From IMG/VR virus record IMGVR_UViG_3300030737_000042, positions 1 through 25,677 of that record: a DNA stretch of 25,677 bases, one strand, 5' to 3'. Made by a program: the position numbers and the translations under genes. Shown here piece by piece: positions 1 to 6,400 of this stretch. Origin of the DNA: a virus. The notes below the pieces were generated by a model. That model was given only the letters and a program-made list of their open reading frames with translations, was not told the origin of the DNA and made no database searches. Position 1 is the first letter of the stretch; each line of letters begins with the position of its first letter.

Positions 1-411
1 AAGGAAGGCGAAGAAACCGGCCGCATCACGATCAACTTCAAGATGAAGGCGAGCGGCGTTAGCAAGAAGACCAACAAGCCGTGGACGCGCAAGCCCACGA
101 TCTTTGACAGCAAGGGCAAAGAGATCAAAGCGCCTCCGACAATCGGCGGCGGTTCAATCCTGCGTGTTGCCTGCGAGCTGGGCGGCGGCGGTGTGCCGAG
201 CGCCAAGAAGTTCTACCTGTCACCGAAACTGGTCGGCGTGAAGCTGATCGAGCTGGTGAGCTTCGGTAGCGTGACTGCAGCAGGCTGCGGCTTCGGTGAA
301 GACGAAGGCGGTTATGAAGCTGACGACGCACCGGCACCGAGCACGTTCGATGGCGAAGACGAAGCCGCCGGCAACGATGAGGGTACGAGTGGCGGCAGCG
401 GGGACTTCTAA
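1..411 (+). CDS. Single-stranded DNA-binding protein, gp2.5-like (3' part)
   Basis: The reading frame is open from the first base of the window, so the N-terminus is missing; 136 codons are visible, ending at TAA 409-411. The fragment has the mixed beta-strand look of an OB-fold core (ITINFKM, then TIFDSKGKEIKAPPTIGGGS, LVGVKLIELVSFG) and then a long acidic, Gly/Ala-rich tail that ends in Gly-Asp-Phe. A disordered acidic tail with a terminal Phe is the hallmark of T7 gp2.5, where it contacts the replisome. The position, just upstream of the resolvase, lysozyme homologue and primase-helicase, is the T7 position for gene 2.5. Identification rests on the tail and the context; the OB-fold call is inference. 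The ATG at 43 is internal, not the gene start. Confidence 0.82.
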   Translation, partial: KEGEETGRITINFKMKASGVSKKTNKPWTRKPTIFDSKGKEIKAPPTIGGGSILRVACELGGGGVPSAKKFYLSPKLVGVKLIELVSFGSVTAAGCGFGEDEGGYEADDAPAPSTFDGEDEAAGNDEGTSGGSGDF

Positions 412-427
412 GTTCCTGACACCGGGC

Positions 428-835
428 ATGAAGCCGGAAGCAGTGGTGGCGGGTCACATCGCCACCATCGTCATCCCACTCGAACCTCTACCCGCATCTC
501 GCCCCCGCGTCACCAAGTGGGGCACCTACATTGCCAAGCCGTACAAGCAGTGGATCGACGCTGCACTCGACGTAATCCCCGAGGGAAACCTCTGGCTCGA
601 CAAGAACCTCCCGCTCCTCGTTGTGACCACGGCCGTCTGCACGAAGGCCCGCACGTCCAAGCTGTTCTTCCCACGTATGGATGTCGATAACACCGCGAAG
701 GCGGCCCTCGACATCGTCACGAAAGTGGGTGGCTATTGGGCTGACGACAATCAGATTGTCCACCTGGTCACGACCAAGCGATTCGCCGCTCCAGGCGAAG
801 CCGCCTACACCTCCCTCAGCATTTATTCGCTGTGA
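428..835 (+). CDS. RusA-type Holliday junction resolvase
   Basis: A 135-residue protein from ATG 428. RusA enzymes are Mg-dependent dimeric nucleases that cut four-way junctions; in phages they resolve replication and recombination intermediates before packaging. The family signature is present: an early 'ASRPRVTK' basic strand, then RMDVDNTAKAALD (the DxDN..KaxlD acidic motif, about residues 77-89) and WADDNQIV (the second acidic site). These supply the expected aspartates. It lies between the SSB and the lysozyme homologue, where T7 carries the unrelated endonuclease I (gene 3), so it looks like a non-homologous replacement. The start is chosen because a longer frame (from 296) would run deep into the SSB gene; no strong Shine-Dalgarno is seen before 428. 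The stop overlaps the next GTG start as GTGA. Confidence 0.85.
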   Translation: MKPEAVVAGHIATIVIPLEPLPASRPRVTKWGTYIAKPYKQWIDAALDVIPEGNLWLDKNLPLLVVTTAVCTKARTSKLFFPRMDVDNTAKAALDIVTKVGGYWADDNQIVHLVTTKRFAAPGEAAYTSLSIYSL

Positions 836-1224
836 AGATCAAAGCCCTCGACACCATCGAGCGCATCTTCGTCACTTGTTCCATGACCGCTCCATCCGCT
901 GACATCGGCGTACTGGAACTGGCCGGCGCTCACCGCCGTCAGGGTTACTCCGAGATCGCCGTTCACTACGTCATTCGACGGGACGGCTGGATCGAGAAAG
1001 GTCGTGACGAAAGACTCCGTGGTGCTGTAGCGCCGACCCACGCATCCAGCTCGCTACAGGTCTGTCTCATCGGTGGACTGAACGAGCACTTGGAAACGAA
1101 GGGGCAATTCACACACGAGCAGATCAATGTGTTGAGACGGCTATCTACCAACTACGGCGCTCCGCTGGTGTTTGGTCACGAACCGCCACTTCTCTCACTC
1201 AAAGACCACTTCAAGGAACCCTGA
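832..1224 (+). CDS. T7-lysozyme (N-acetylmuramoyl-L-alanine amidase) homologue, probably inactive
   Basis: A 130-residue protein from GTG 832, in a GTGA overlap with the resolvase stop. It aligns along most of its length with T7 gp3.5: IFVTCSMTAPSADIGVLEL resembles IFVHCSATKPSQNVGVREI, then HYVIRRDGWIEKGRDE and VCLIGGLN match strongly. T7 lysozyme is a zinc amidase that also binds and inhibits the phage RNA polymerase. Here the first zinc ligand (T7 His17) is Thr15, the catalytic Tyr46 position is Val44, and the C-terminal stretch with Lys128 and Cys130 is shortened to GHEPPLLSLKDHF, with neither residue. His116 may or may not be the retained second ligand. Seen: loss of these residues. Inference: no amidase activity, perhaps only the regulatory role is kept. 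The T7 alignment is from memory. Confidence 0.82.
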   Translation: MKIKALDTIERIFVTCSMTAPSADIGVLELAGAHRRQGYSEIAVHYVIRRDGWIEKGRDERLRGAVAPTHASSSLQVCLIGGLNEHLETKGQFTHEQINVLRRLSTNYGAPLVFGHEPPLLSLKDHFKEP

Positions 1225-1577
1225 TGAATCTCTCCCCTCAATCGAAGACCGTGCTCGCGCACCTCCGTGCCGAAGCGCACATCACCTCATGGCAAGCCGA
1301 AGGCGTCTATCGCATCCGACGCCTCGCCTCACGCATCGACGAGATCGTTGCGGCGGGATACGAGGTCATCAAGAACGAGGCGCGTGACGCCACTGGTCAG
1401 CGTTACATCCGCTACTCCCTGAGCGCAACGCAGAAGCGTTACGCCGGCCCCATCCATCCGCCGCGCGCGAAGTGCCTGCGTCTGACCGTCGAGCACATCG
1501 AAGAAACGATGCACGAACTCGGCTACTGCCGCTGCGCTGTGGAAAAACTCATCAACCGCCTGAAGGAATCTGCATGA
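1224..1577 (+). CDS. Helix-turn-helix DNA-binding protein (HTH_39-like)
   Basis: A 117-residue protein starting at ATG 1224, overlapping the previous stop as TGATG, with AAGGA at 1213-1217 six bases upstream. Residues about 4-65 (SKTVLAHLRAE...ITSWQAEGVYRIRRLASRI..I...GYEVI...RDATGQRYIRYSL) have the form of the small winged helix-turn-helix family common in phages (Pfam HTH_39, from memory): a helix, a helix-turn-helix ending in an Arg-rich recognition helix (YRIRRLASRI), and a beta wing. The C-terminal half is His/Cys/Lys-rich with no family I recognise. It could regulate transcription or act on phage DNA; its target is unknown. It lies between the lysozyme homologue and primase-helicase, both replication/transcription-control genes. 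Confidence 0.7.
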   Translation: MNLSPQSKTVLAHLRAEAHITSWQAEGVYRIRRLASRIDEIVAAGYEVIKNEARDATGQRYIRYSLSATQKRYAGPIHPPRAKCLRLTVEHIEETMHELGYCRCAVEKLINRLKESA

Positions 1578-1735
1578 CCCCTACTGCAACCGCAATGCGT
1601 ATCGCATTTGAGAAGGCCGCTGCTGCACCCCTCGCGAATCGAATCAACCGTCTTCTGGTCACGTCCGCGCTGCGCCGCAAGTGCGGCCTGGTGACCCGCA
1701 AGACCATGTGGTCAATCCAGCGTGGAAACCGCTGA
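1574..1735 (+). CDS. Small basic protein of unknown function (53 aa)
   Basis: A short gene from ATG 1574, overlapping the HTH gene's stop as ATGA, with AAGGA at 1563-1567 exactly six bases upstream. That start signal is nearly identical to those before the genes at 1224 and 6083. The product is basic and helical in look, with MRIAFEKAAAAPLANRINRLL followed by RRKCGLVTRKTMWSIQRGNR. I recognise no family. Its stop (1733-1735) lies inside the primase-helicase start region, so it is coupled on both sides. The evidence is the overlap architecture and Shine-Dalgarno rather than homology. Confidence 0.55.
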   Translation: MTPTATAMRIAFEKAAAAPLANRINRLLVTSALRRKCGLVTRKTMWSIQRGNR

Positions 1736-3344
1736 GTCCGAGCTGGTCTCGAAAGGCTCTTGCGACGACTGCGGTTCCTCTGATGCGTGTGCCCTCTATT
1801 CCGATGGGCATACGCACTGCTTCTCCTGCGGCAAGACCCGCCAAGGCGACAGCACCCACACACCCAAACGGAGCAAGCGCATGTCCGATGAGTTTCTACA
1901 CGGACAGTCCCAGGCTCTAACGAAGCGTGGGCTGTCAGAGGATACCTGTGCCAAGTTCGGCTACACAGTCGGAGAGCACCACGGGAAGCCAGTACAGATC
2001 GCCAACTACATGCGCGATGGCGAAGTTGTTGCGCAAAAAGTCCGGTACACCGGCAAAGAGTTCAACGTGCGTGGCTCACTCAAGGGCGCTGGCCTGTACG
2101 GTCAACACCTATGGAGTCCGGGCCGCAAGATCGTCGTCACTGAAGGCGAGATCGACTGCCTGAGCGTCAGCCAGGTGCAAGAGAACAAGTGGCCTGTCGT
2201 GTCCGTCCCGAACGGCGCGCAGGGTGCAAGGAAGGCAATCGCCAGCGAACTCGAATGGCTGGAGAAGTTCGAGGAAGTGGTGCTGCTGTTCGACATGGAC
2301 GAAGTGGGCCAGGCCGCCGCACAGGAGTGCGCGCTGCTGTTCACACCAGGCAAGTGCAAGATCGCCCACCTCTCAATGAAAGACCCGAACGAGATGCTGC
2401 TGGCGGGCAAGGCCCGCGAGATCATCACGGCCATCTGGAACGCCAAGGTGTTTCGCCCCGATGGCATCGTGACCTTCGGGGACATCAAGGAGCGTGCGCT
2501 CGCCGCGATCACCCGTGGACTGCCGTGGTTCCTGCCGACCCTCACTGACGCCACGTATGGCCGTCGCTACGGTGAGGTCTATGCGTTCGGTGCCGGCACA
2601 GGCGTCGGTAAGACCGACCTGTTCACTCAAGAGATCGTCCATACCGCTGTGACCCTCAACGAGAAGTGCGGCCTGTTCTATCTGGAGCAGCCGCCTGTCG
2701 AGACCGGCAAGCGTGTGGCAGGCAAGCTGGCAGGCAAGCGGTTCCATGTGCCTGACGGCTCGTGGGAACAACAAGAACTGAATGACGCGTTCGAGCAGAT
2801 CGAAGCCAGCGGCAACGTCTTCATGTACGACTCATTCGGCAGTACCGAATGGGCCACCGTGCTCGCGAAGATGAAGTACCTGGCCGCTGCAGAGAACGTC
2901 AAACACTTCTGGCTAGATCACCTCACGGCCCTGGCGGCTGCTGAGGAGGACGAGCGCAAGGCCCTGGAGAAGATCATGGCCGACATCGCGGCGTTCGCTC
3001 AGGCCAACAACGTCTGCTTCTACCTCATCTCACATCTGGCTACGCCCGAGGGCAAGCCACACGAGGAAGGTGGTCGCGTGATGATCCGTCACTTCAAAGG
3101 CTCCCGCGCCATCGGATTCTGGAGTCACTTCATGTTTGGCCTGGAGCGAGACCAGCAGGCGGAAGACATCGCTGTCCGTCAGCACACCACGTTCCGCATC
3201 TTGAAGGATCGCTTCACCGGCCAAGCAACGGGCAAAACCATCGGCCTCGGCTACGACGTGGAGACCGGCCGGCTGTTCGAGCAGGAGCTTGAGGAAGCCC
3301 CGATGTTCCCTGATGAACCAGGGGAAGGCAGCAACGACTTTTGA
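1722..3344 (+). CDS. DNA primase-helicase, T7 gp4-like
   Basis: A 540-residue fused primase-helicase that synthesises RNA primers and unwinds the fork as a hexamer. The N-terminal zinc ribbon is intact (C14, C17, C33, C36, within CDDCGSSDACALYSDGHTHC, very close to T7). The TOPRIM primase core has VVTEGEID (E141) and LLFDMDEVG (D191, D193). The RecA-like helicase has Walker A GAGTGVGKT (K297), a Walker B-like strand FWLDH, and RILKDRFTG carrying the likely arginine finger. The protein ends in an acidic tail terminating in Asn-Asp-Phe, like the T7 helicase tail that docks on the polymerase. The start is GTG 1722, the only start that keeps the zinc ribbon; it overlaps the preceding small gene. 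An internal ATG at 1881 may give a short helicase-only form. Confidence 0.96.
   Translation: METAESELVSKGSCDDCGSSDACALYSDGHTHCFSCGKTRQGDSTHTPKRSKRMSDEFLHGQSQALTKRGLSEDTCAKFGYTVGEHHGKPVQIANYMRDGEVVAQKVRYTGKEFNVRGSLKGAGLYGQHLWSPGRKIVVTEGEIDCLSVSQVQENKWPVVSVPNGAQGARKAIASELEWLEKFEEVVLLFDMDEVGQAAAQECALLFTPGKCKIAHLSMKDPNEMLLAGKAREIITAIWNAKVFRPDGIVTFGDIKERALAAITRGLPWFLPTLTDATYGRRYGEVYAFGAGTGVGKTDLFTQEIVHTAVTLNEKCGLFYLEQPPVETGKRVAGKLAGKRFHVPDGSWEQQELNDAFEQIEASGNVFMYDSFGSTEWATVLAKMKYLAAAENVKHFWLDHLTALAAAEEDERKALEKIMADIAAFAQANNVCFYLISHLATPEGKPHEEGGRVMIRHFKGSRAIGFWSHFMFGLERDQQAEDIAVRQHTTFRILKDRFTGQATGKTIGLGYDVETGRLFEQELEEAPMFPDEPGEGSNDF
1870..1883 (+). promoter_or_regulatory. Internal ribosome binding site and start for a short helicase form
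   Basis: GGAG at 1870-1873 lies seven bases before an in-frame ATG at 1881 (Met54 of the primase-helicase). Starting here removes the zinc ribbon and leaves the TOPRIM and helicase domains, as T7 gene 4 does by its internal start for gp4B at Met64. The spacing is ideal and better than at the GTG start at 1722. The use of this site is inference. Confidence 0.5.
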
Positions 3345-3520
3345 TTGAGTCCGCAGTTGTCGAGCACGTTTTCTACATCCCCAAGGACGCCCCGCTACGC
3401 GCAGCCGCGTCCGCCTGTTTCCCCTACGCAACCCCACCAACGGCCACCGATGCCGCCTTGCGATTCCCGCAGGGTGGCCGACGTGTGCGCGTGACCATCA
3501 CTGTCGAGGAACTGCCATGA
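3341..3520 (+). CDS. Small protein of unknown function (59 aa, TTG start)
   Basis: An open frame of 60 codons that exactly fills the space between the primase-helicase and the next ATG gene. It begins with TTG at 3341, overlapping the helicase stop as TTGA, and ends at TGA 3518-3520, overlapping the next start as ATGA. A purine-rich stretch (GGGGAAGG, 3321-3328) lies upstream. The product reads LIESAVVEHVFYIPKDAPLR..., then an Ala/Pro-rich middle and a basic strand RRVRVTITVEELP. No family is recognised. Support comes from the double four-base overlap, the same pattern as at neighbouring genes, and from the absence of any other explanation for 170 bases in a packed operon. Confidence 0.55.
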   Translation: MIESAVVEHVFYIPKDAPLRAAASACFPYATPPTATDAALRFPQGGRRVRVTITVEELP

Positions 3521-3765
3521 ACCTGTTTTTCAAGAACCTGATCGCTGCTGTCGTTTCCGCTGTCTTGCCGGCCACCGTCGATGCAATCACCAACCGCTTC
3601 AACAAGGACGTGTCCAAGCTGGAGAAGCTGGCACTGGATCACCGCGCCGCTGCCGAGTCGCACACCGACCTGGCCCATGACTTCCTGGACATGGCCGACG
3701 CCGCGCACGACGAAGCCGACCGCGCCGAGCGCGTTGCTGCCCGCGTCAAAGCGCTGATCGACTGA
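3517..3765 (+). CDS. Small alpha-helical protein with hydrophobic N-terminus (82 aa)
   Basis: Starts at ATG 3517 in an ATGA overlap, with GAGGA at 3506-3510 six bases upstream. Residues about 4-24 (FFKNLIAAVVSAVLPATVDAI) are hydrophobic, either a membrane-facing or amphipathic helix. The rest (LEKLALDHRAAAESHTDLAHDFLDMADAAHDEADRAERVAARVKALI) is highly charged with Leu/Ala at heptad-like spacing and looks like a coiled coil. No family is recognised. It is next to the DNA polymerase gene. A membrane-associated role or a coiled-coil adaptor is conceivable, but neither is shown. Confidence 0.72.
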   Translation: MNLFFKNLIAAVVSAVLPATVDAITNRFNKDVSKLEKLALDHRAAAESHTDLAHDFLDMADAAHDEADRAERVAARVKALID

Positions 3766-3772
3766 GCACTCG

Positions 3773-5617
3773 ATGCTCATATTCGACTGCGAGACCAACG
3801 GCCTCCTCGCTGAGCTAGACACGATTCACTGCATTGCCATGCGGGACATCGTGAAGGGCATCACCTACCGGGCCAACGATCACGGATCGAAGCTGAGCAT
3901 TGAGGCTGCACTGCGCATCTTGATGGAAGCCCCGGACATCTGCGGGCACAACATCATCGGCTTCGACATCCCTGCGATCCAGAAGGTCTACCCATGGTTC
4001 AAGCCAAAAGGCCGTGTGTGGGACACGCTCATCATGTCCCAACTCATGTTCACCGACTTGTTCAACGATGACGTGAAGCGGATCAGGCAGCACGAGAAGG
4101 ATGCTGCAGCGGGCCGGCGGACTGCCGGCATCTACCCGAAGAAGCTCATGGGCAAGCACTCGCTCGAAGCGTGGGGCTGGCGTATGGGCGTCTGGAAGGG
4201 CGACTACTCCGACATGATGAAAGCCAAGGGCCTCGACCCTTGGGCGGAGTGGAATCAGGAGATGGACGACTACTGCGTCCAGGACATCCGCGTCACCGCC
4301 AAGCTGTACGACAGGCTGATGGCTCAGGGTTTCAGCGAGGACAGCATCCGCCTGGAACACGACATTGCCCCGATCCTTCGGCGACAAGAGGCTCACGGCT
4401 TCCTGTTCAACAAAGAGAAGGGAAAGGAGCTGGAGGCTACGCTCGTCGGCTTGCGTGCTGAGCTGGTCGAGAAGCTGCGTGCGGTGTTCCCGCCGTGGCA
4501 GGCGAAGGCCGGCATCATCATCCCGAAGCGTGCCAACAAGACGAAAGGCTACGAGGTCGGCGTCCCCTTCCAGAAGTGGAAGACCATCACCTTCAACCCT
4601 GGATCACGCGCGCATATCGCTGATCGCCTGACCGCGCTCTATGGCTGGAAGCCAATGGAGTTCACCGACGCCGGCACGGTCAAGATGGACGAGACCACGC
4701 TGGAGGGCCTGAAGTATCCCGAGGTGCCCCTGCTGATCGAGTACCTGACCGTTGAGAAACGCTTGGGCCAACTCAGTGAAGGCAAGCAGGCGTGGTTCAA
4801 GGCCGTGAAGGCGGACGGCCGTATCCACGGTCGAGTGAATCAGAACGGCGCAGTCACCGGCCGCATGACGCACTCCTCGCCCAACATGGCACAGGTGCCC
4901 TCCTCCGGTTCGCTGTATGGCCCTGAGTGCCGTGCGTTGTTCGGTGTGCCCAAGGGCAAGCTGCAAGTTGGCGCGGACGCCAGCGGCCTTGAGCTGCGGT
5001 GCCTCGCTCATTTCATGGGCCGATGGGATGGTGGCGCGTACGCGAAGGTGATCCTGGAAGGTGACGTACACACGACCAACCAGACCGCAGCCGGACTACT
5101 CACCCGCAACGAAGCCAAGACCTTCATCTACGCCTTCCTCTACGGAGCAGGTGACGCGAAGATCGGCTCGATTGTCGGCAAGGGTGCGAAGCGCGGCGCT
5201 GAGCTGAAGGCGCAATTCCTGAAAGGACTGCCTGCCCTGGACTCGCTCATCAAGGCGATCCAGCACACCGTTCGGAAACAGGGATACCTCAAGGGCCTGG
5301 ATGGCCGCCGTGTGCACGTCCGCAGTGCTCACGCTGCATTGAACACTCTGCTGCAGGGTGCCGGTGCCATCGTGATGAAGAAGGCTCTCGTGTTACTTGA
5401 TGAGCGTCTGCAAGAAAACGGCTTGATCCCCGGCTTTCACTACGAGTTCGTCGCCAACGTGCATGACGAGTTCCAGTTAGAGGTCGATGAGGAACTTGCC
5501 GAGACCGTAGGTGCCGCCGCTACCGATGCGATCTTCCGCGCCGGTCAGCATTACGGCTTTCGTTGTCCGCTGGCTGGTGAGTTCAAAGTCGGCAACAACT
5601 GGCACGACTGTCACTGA
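3773..5617 (+). CDS. DNA polymerase, family A, T7 gp5-like
   Basis: A 614-residue replicative polymerase with 3'-5' exonuclease. Exonuclease residues are visible as FDCET (D5, E7), HNIIGFD and the YCVQD motif. Polymerase motif A is DASGLELRCLAHF (D402), motif B AKTFIYAFLYGAG (K449, Y453, the position that accepts dideoxynucleotides in T7) and motif C VHDEFQ (D565). The C-terminus ends in Cys-His, as in T7. It is about 90 residues shorter than T7 gp5. About half the loss is in the thumb, where the thioredoxin-binding loop lies (about 31 residues between Trp242 and FNPGSR at 274, against about 69 in T7, recalled from memory). The palm insertion after the O helix region is also missing. The start is ATG 3773, just after the previous stop, without a clear Shine-Dalgarno. 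Confidence 0.97.
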   Translation: MLIFDCETNGLLAELDTIHCIAMRDIVKGITYRANDHGSKLSIEAALRILMEAPDICGHNIIGFDIPAIQKVYPWFKPKGRVWDTLIMSQLMFTDLFNDDVKRIRQHEKDAAAGRRTAGIYPKKLMGKHSLEAWGWRMGVWKGDYSDMMKAKGLDPWAEWNQEMDDYCVQDIRVTAKLYDRLMAQGFSEDSIRLEHDIAPILRRQEAHGFLFNKEKGKELEATLVGLRAELVEKLRAVFPPWQAKAGIIIPKRANKTKGYEVGVPFQKWKTITFNPGSRAHIADRLTALYGWKPMEFTDAGTVKMDETTLEGLKYPEVPLLIEYLTVEKRLGQLSEGKQAWFKAVKADGRIHGRVNQNGAVTGRMTHSSPNMAQVPSSGSLYGPECRALFGVPKGKLQVGADASGLELRCLAHFMGRWDGGAYAKVILEGDVHTTNQTAAGLLTRNEAKTFIYAFLYGAGDAKIGSIVGKGAKRGAELKAQFLKGLPALDSLIKAIQHTVRKQGYLKGLDGRRVHVRSAHAALNTLLQGAGAIVMKKALVLLDERLQENGLIPGFHYEFVANVHDEFQLEVDEELAETVGAAATDAIFRAGQHYGFRCPLAGEFKVGNNWHDCH

Positions 5618-5934
5618 GGCAGAGCGCCACTCCGGCAAGCCGTCTACTTGCACTGACGAAGCACCGGGCGAAGAAGCGGGGTATCCCTTTCAATCTCACG
5701 GTTGAAGACGTGGTGATCCCCGACTTCTGCCCGGTGCTGGGCTTACCGCTCTACCGCAACACCGGAGGACTGGCCCAAGGCCCGAACTCCCCATCCCTCG
5801 ACCGCAACGACCCACCCCTTGGTTACACAAAGGGGAACGTCACGGTCATCTCGTCCAAAGCCAACGCCATCAAAAGCAATGCAACTCCCGAGGAGCTGCT
5901 GCGCGTGGCCGCCTATTACCAGGAGCACAGGTGA
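5614..5934 (+). CDS. HNH-like endonuclease-related protein (probable CTG start)
   Basis: The recognisable core is CPVLGLPL, then SPSLDRNDPPLGYTKGNVTVISSKANAIKSNAT, a pattern I know from many small phage proteins annotated as HNH-like nucleases, in which the usual DH is DR. The family's basic N-terminus (KHRAKKRGIPFNLTVEDVVIPDF) is also encoded in frame, but no ATG, GTG or TTG precedes it. The only start that keeps it is a CTG (5599, 5608 or 5614). CTG 5614 overlaps the polymerase stop as CTGA, the same NTGA geometry as other junctions here, giving 106 residues. A start at GTG 5710 or 5713 would discard that conserved region. T7 also has an HNH gene (5.3) just after the polymerase. Nuclease activity is not shown. 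Confidence 0.68.
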   Translation: MRQSATPASRLLALTKHRAKKRGIPFNLTVEDVVIPDFCPVLGLPLYRNTGGLAQGPNSPSLDRNDPPLGYTKGNVTVISSKANAIKSNATPEELLRVAAYYQEHR

Positions 5935-6083
5935 ACAAGCTGATTCAGTTCGTCCTCGCCGGGATCGTCGAGACCGTCACACAGAAGCGGCTGCACAGGA
6001 GCCGCGAGCGAGCCGCGCGCCACAACTTGCAGCTCGCGAAGTACGCCGCTGCGATCCGTAAGACACAGACTAAGGAATCCTGA
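5931..6083 (+). CDS. Small basic protein of unknown function (50 aa)
   Basis: Begins with GTG 5931, overlapping the HNH-like stop as GTGA, and ends at TGA 6081-6083, overlapping the next start as TGATG. The product has a short hydrophobic helix (LIQFVLAGIVETV) and then a strongly basic helix (QKRLHRSRERAARHNLQLAKYAAAIRK). No family is recognised. Its layout (hydrophobic N-terminal helix, then a charged helix) resembles the 82-residue protein before the polymerase, but the sequences are not clearly related. The evidence is that it fills the gap with overlaps at both ends. Confidence 0.58.
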   Translation: MNKLIQFVLAGIVETVTQKRLHRSRERAARHNLQLAKYAAAIRKTQTKES

Positions 6084-6400
6084 TGCCCCCAAAGAACACC
6101 ACGAAAGCTGAGCTGCAGCGTCAGCTCGAAGCGATGAGCCACGCCGTAAGCAACATGAAGGAAGCGCAAGTTCTGAAGGTCGGCGCGGAGTCCGTCATTG
6201 ACCACATGAGCATGGTGAACTCACGCCTGGAGATGGATCGCCTCGATCACATCCGCGAGGCCACACGTCGTCGCTTCGCGCACGAGCTGGCCGACGCGCT
6301 GCTTCGGTCAGGCATGGTCAAGATGACCGAGTTCCTGGATGAAGACCCGCGCCGCTTCTGCCGCGTGCTCCGCATCGAAGGGTCGCTGTCGGTTTGCTGA
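6083..6400 (+). CDS. Helical protein of unknown function (105 aa)
   Basis: Starts at ATG 6083 in a TGATG overlap, with AAGGA at 6072-6076 six bases upstream. The sequence is predicted helical: KAELQRQLEAMSHAVSNMKEAQ, then ESVIDHMSMVNSRLEMDRLDHIREATRRRFAHELADALL, with heptad-like Leu/Met spacing. It ends with EDPRRFCRVLRIEGSLSVC. No family is recognised. It lies between HNH-like and exonuclease genes and its 3' end overlaps the exonuclease start, so it is part of the replication operon. Confidence 0.75.
   Translation: MPPKNTTKAELQRQLEAMSHAVSNMKEAQVLKVGAESVIDHMSMVNSRLEMDRLDHIREATRRRFAHELADALLRSGMVKMTEFLDEDPRRFCRVLRIEGSLSVC

Noticed and set aside
296-427. Longer N-terminus for the RusA gene (ATG 296)
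   Set aside because: Would overlap the SSB gene by over 100 bases and adds a basic sequence that is only the shifted reading of the SSB acidic tail.
5710-5715. GTG starts for the HNH-like protein
   Set aside because: They delete the conserved basic segment and leave a non-coding gap of about 90 bases in an otherwise gapless operon; kept only as an alternative.
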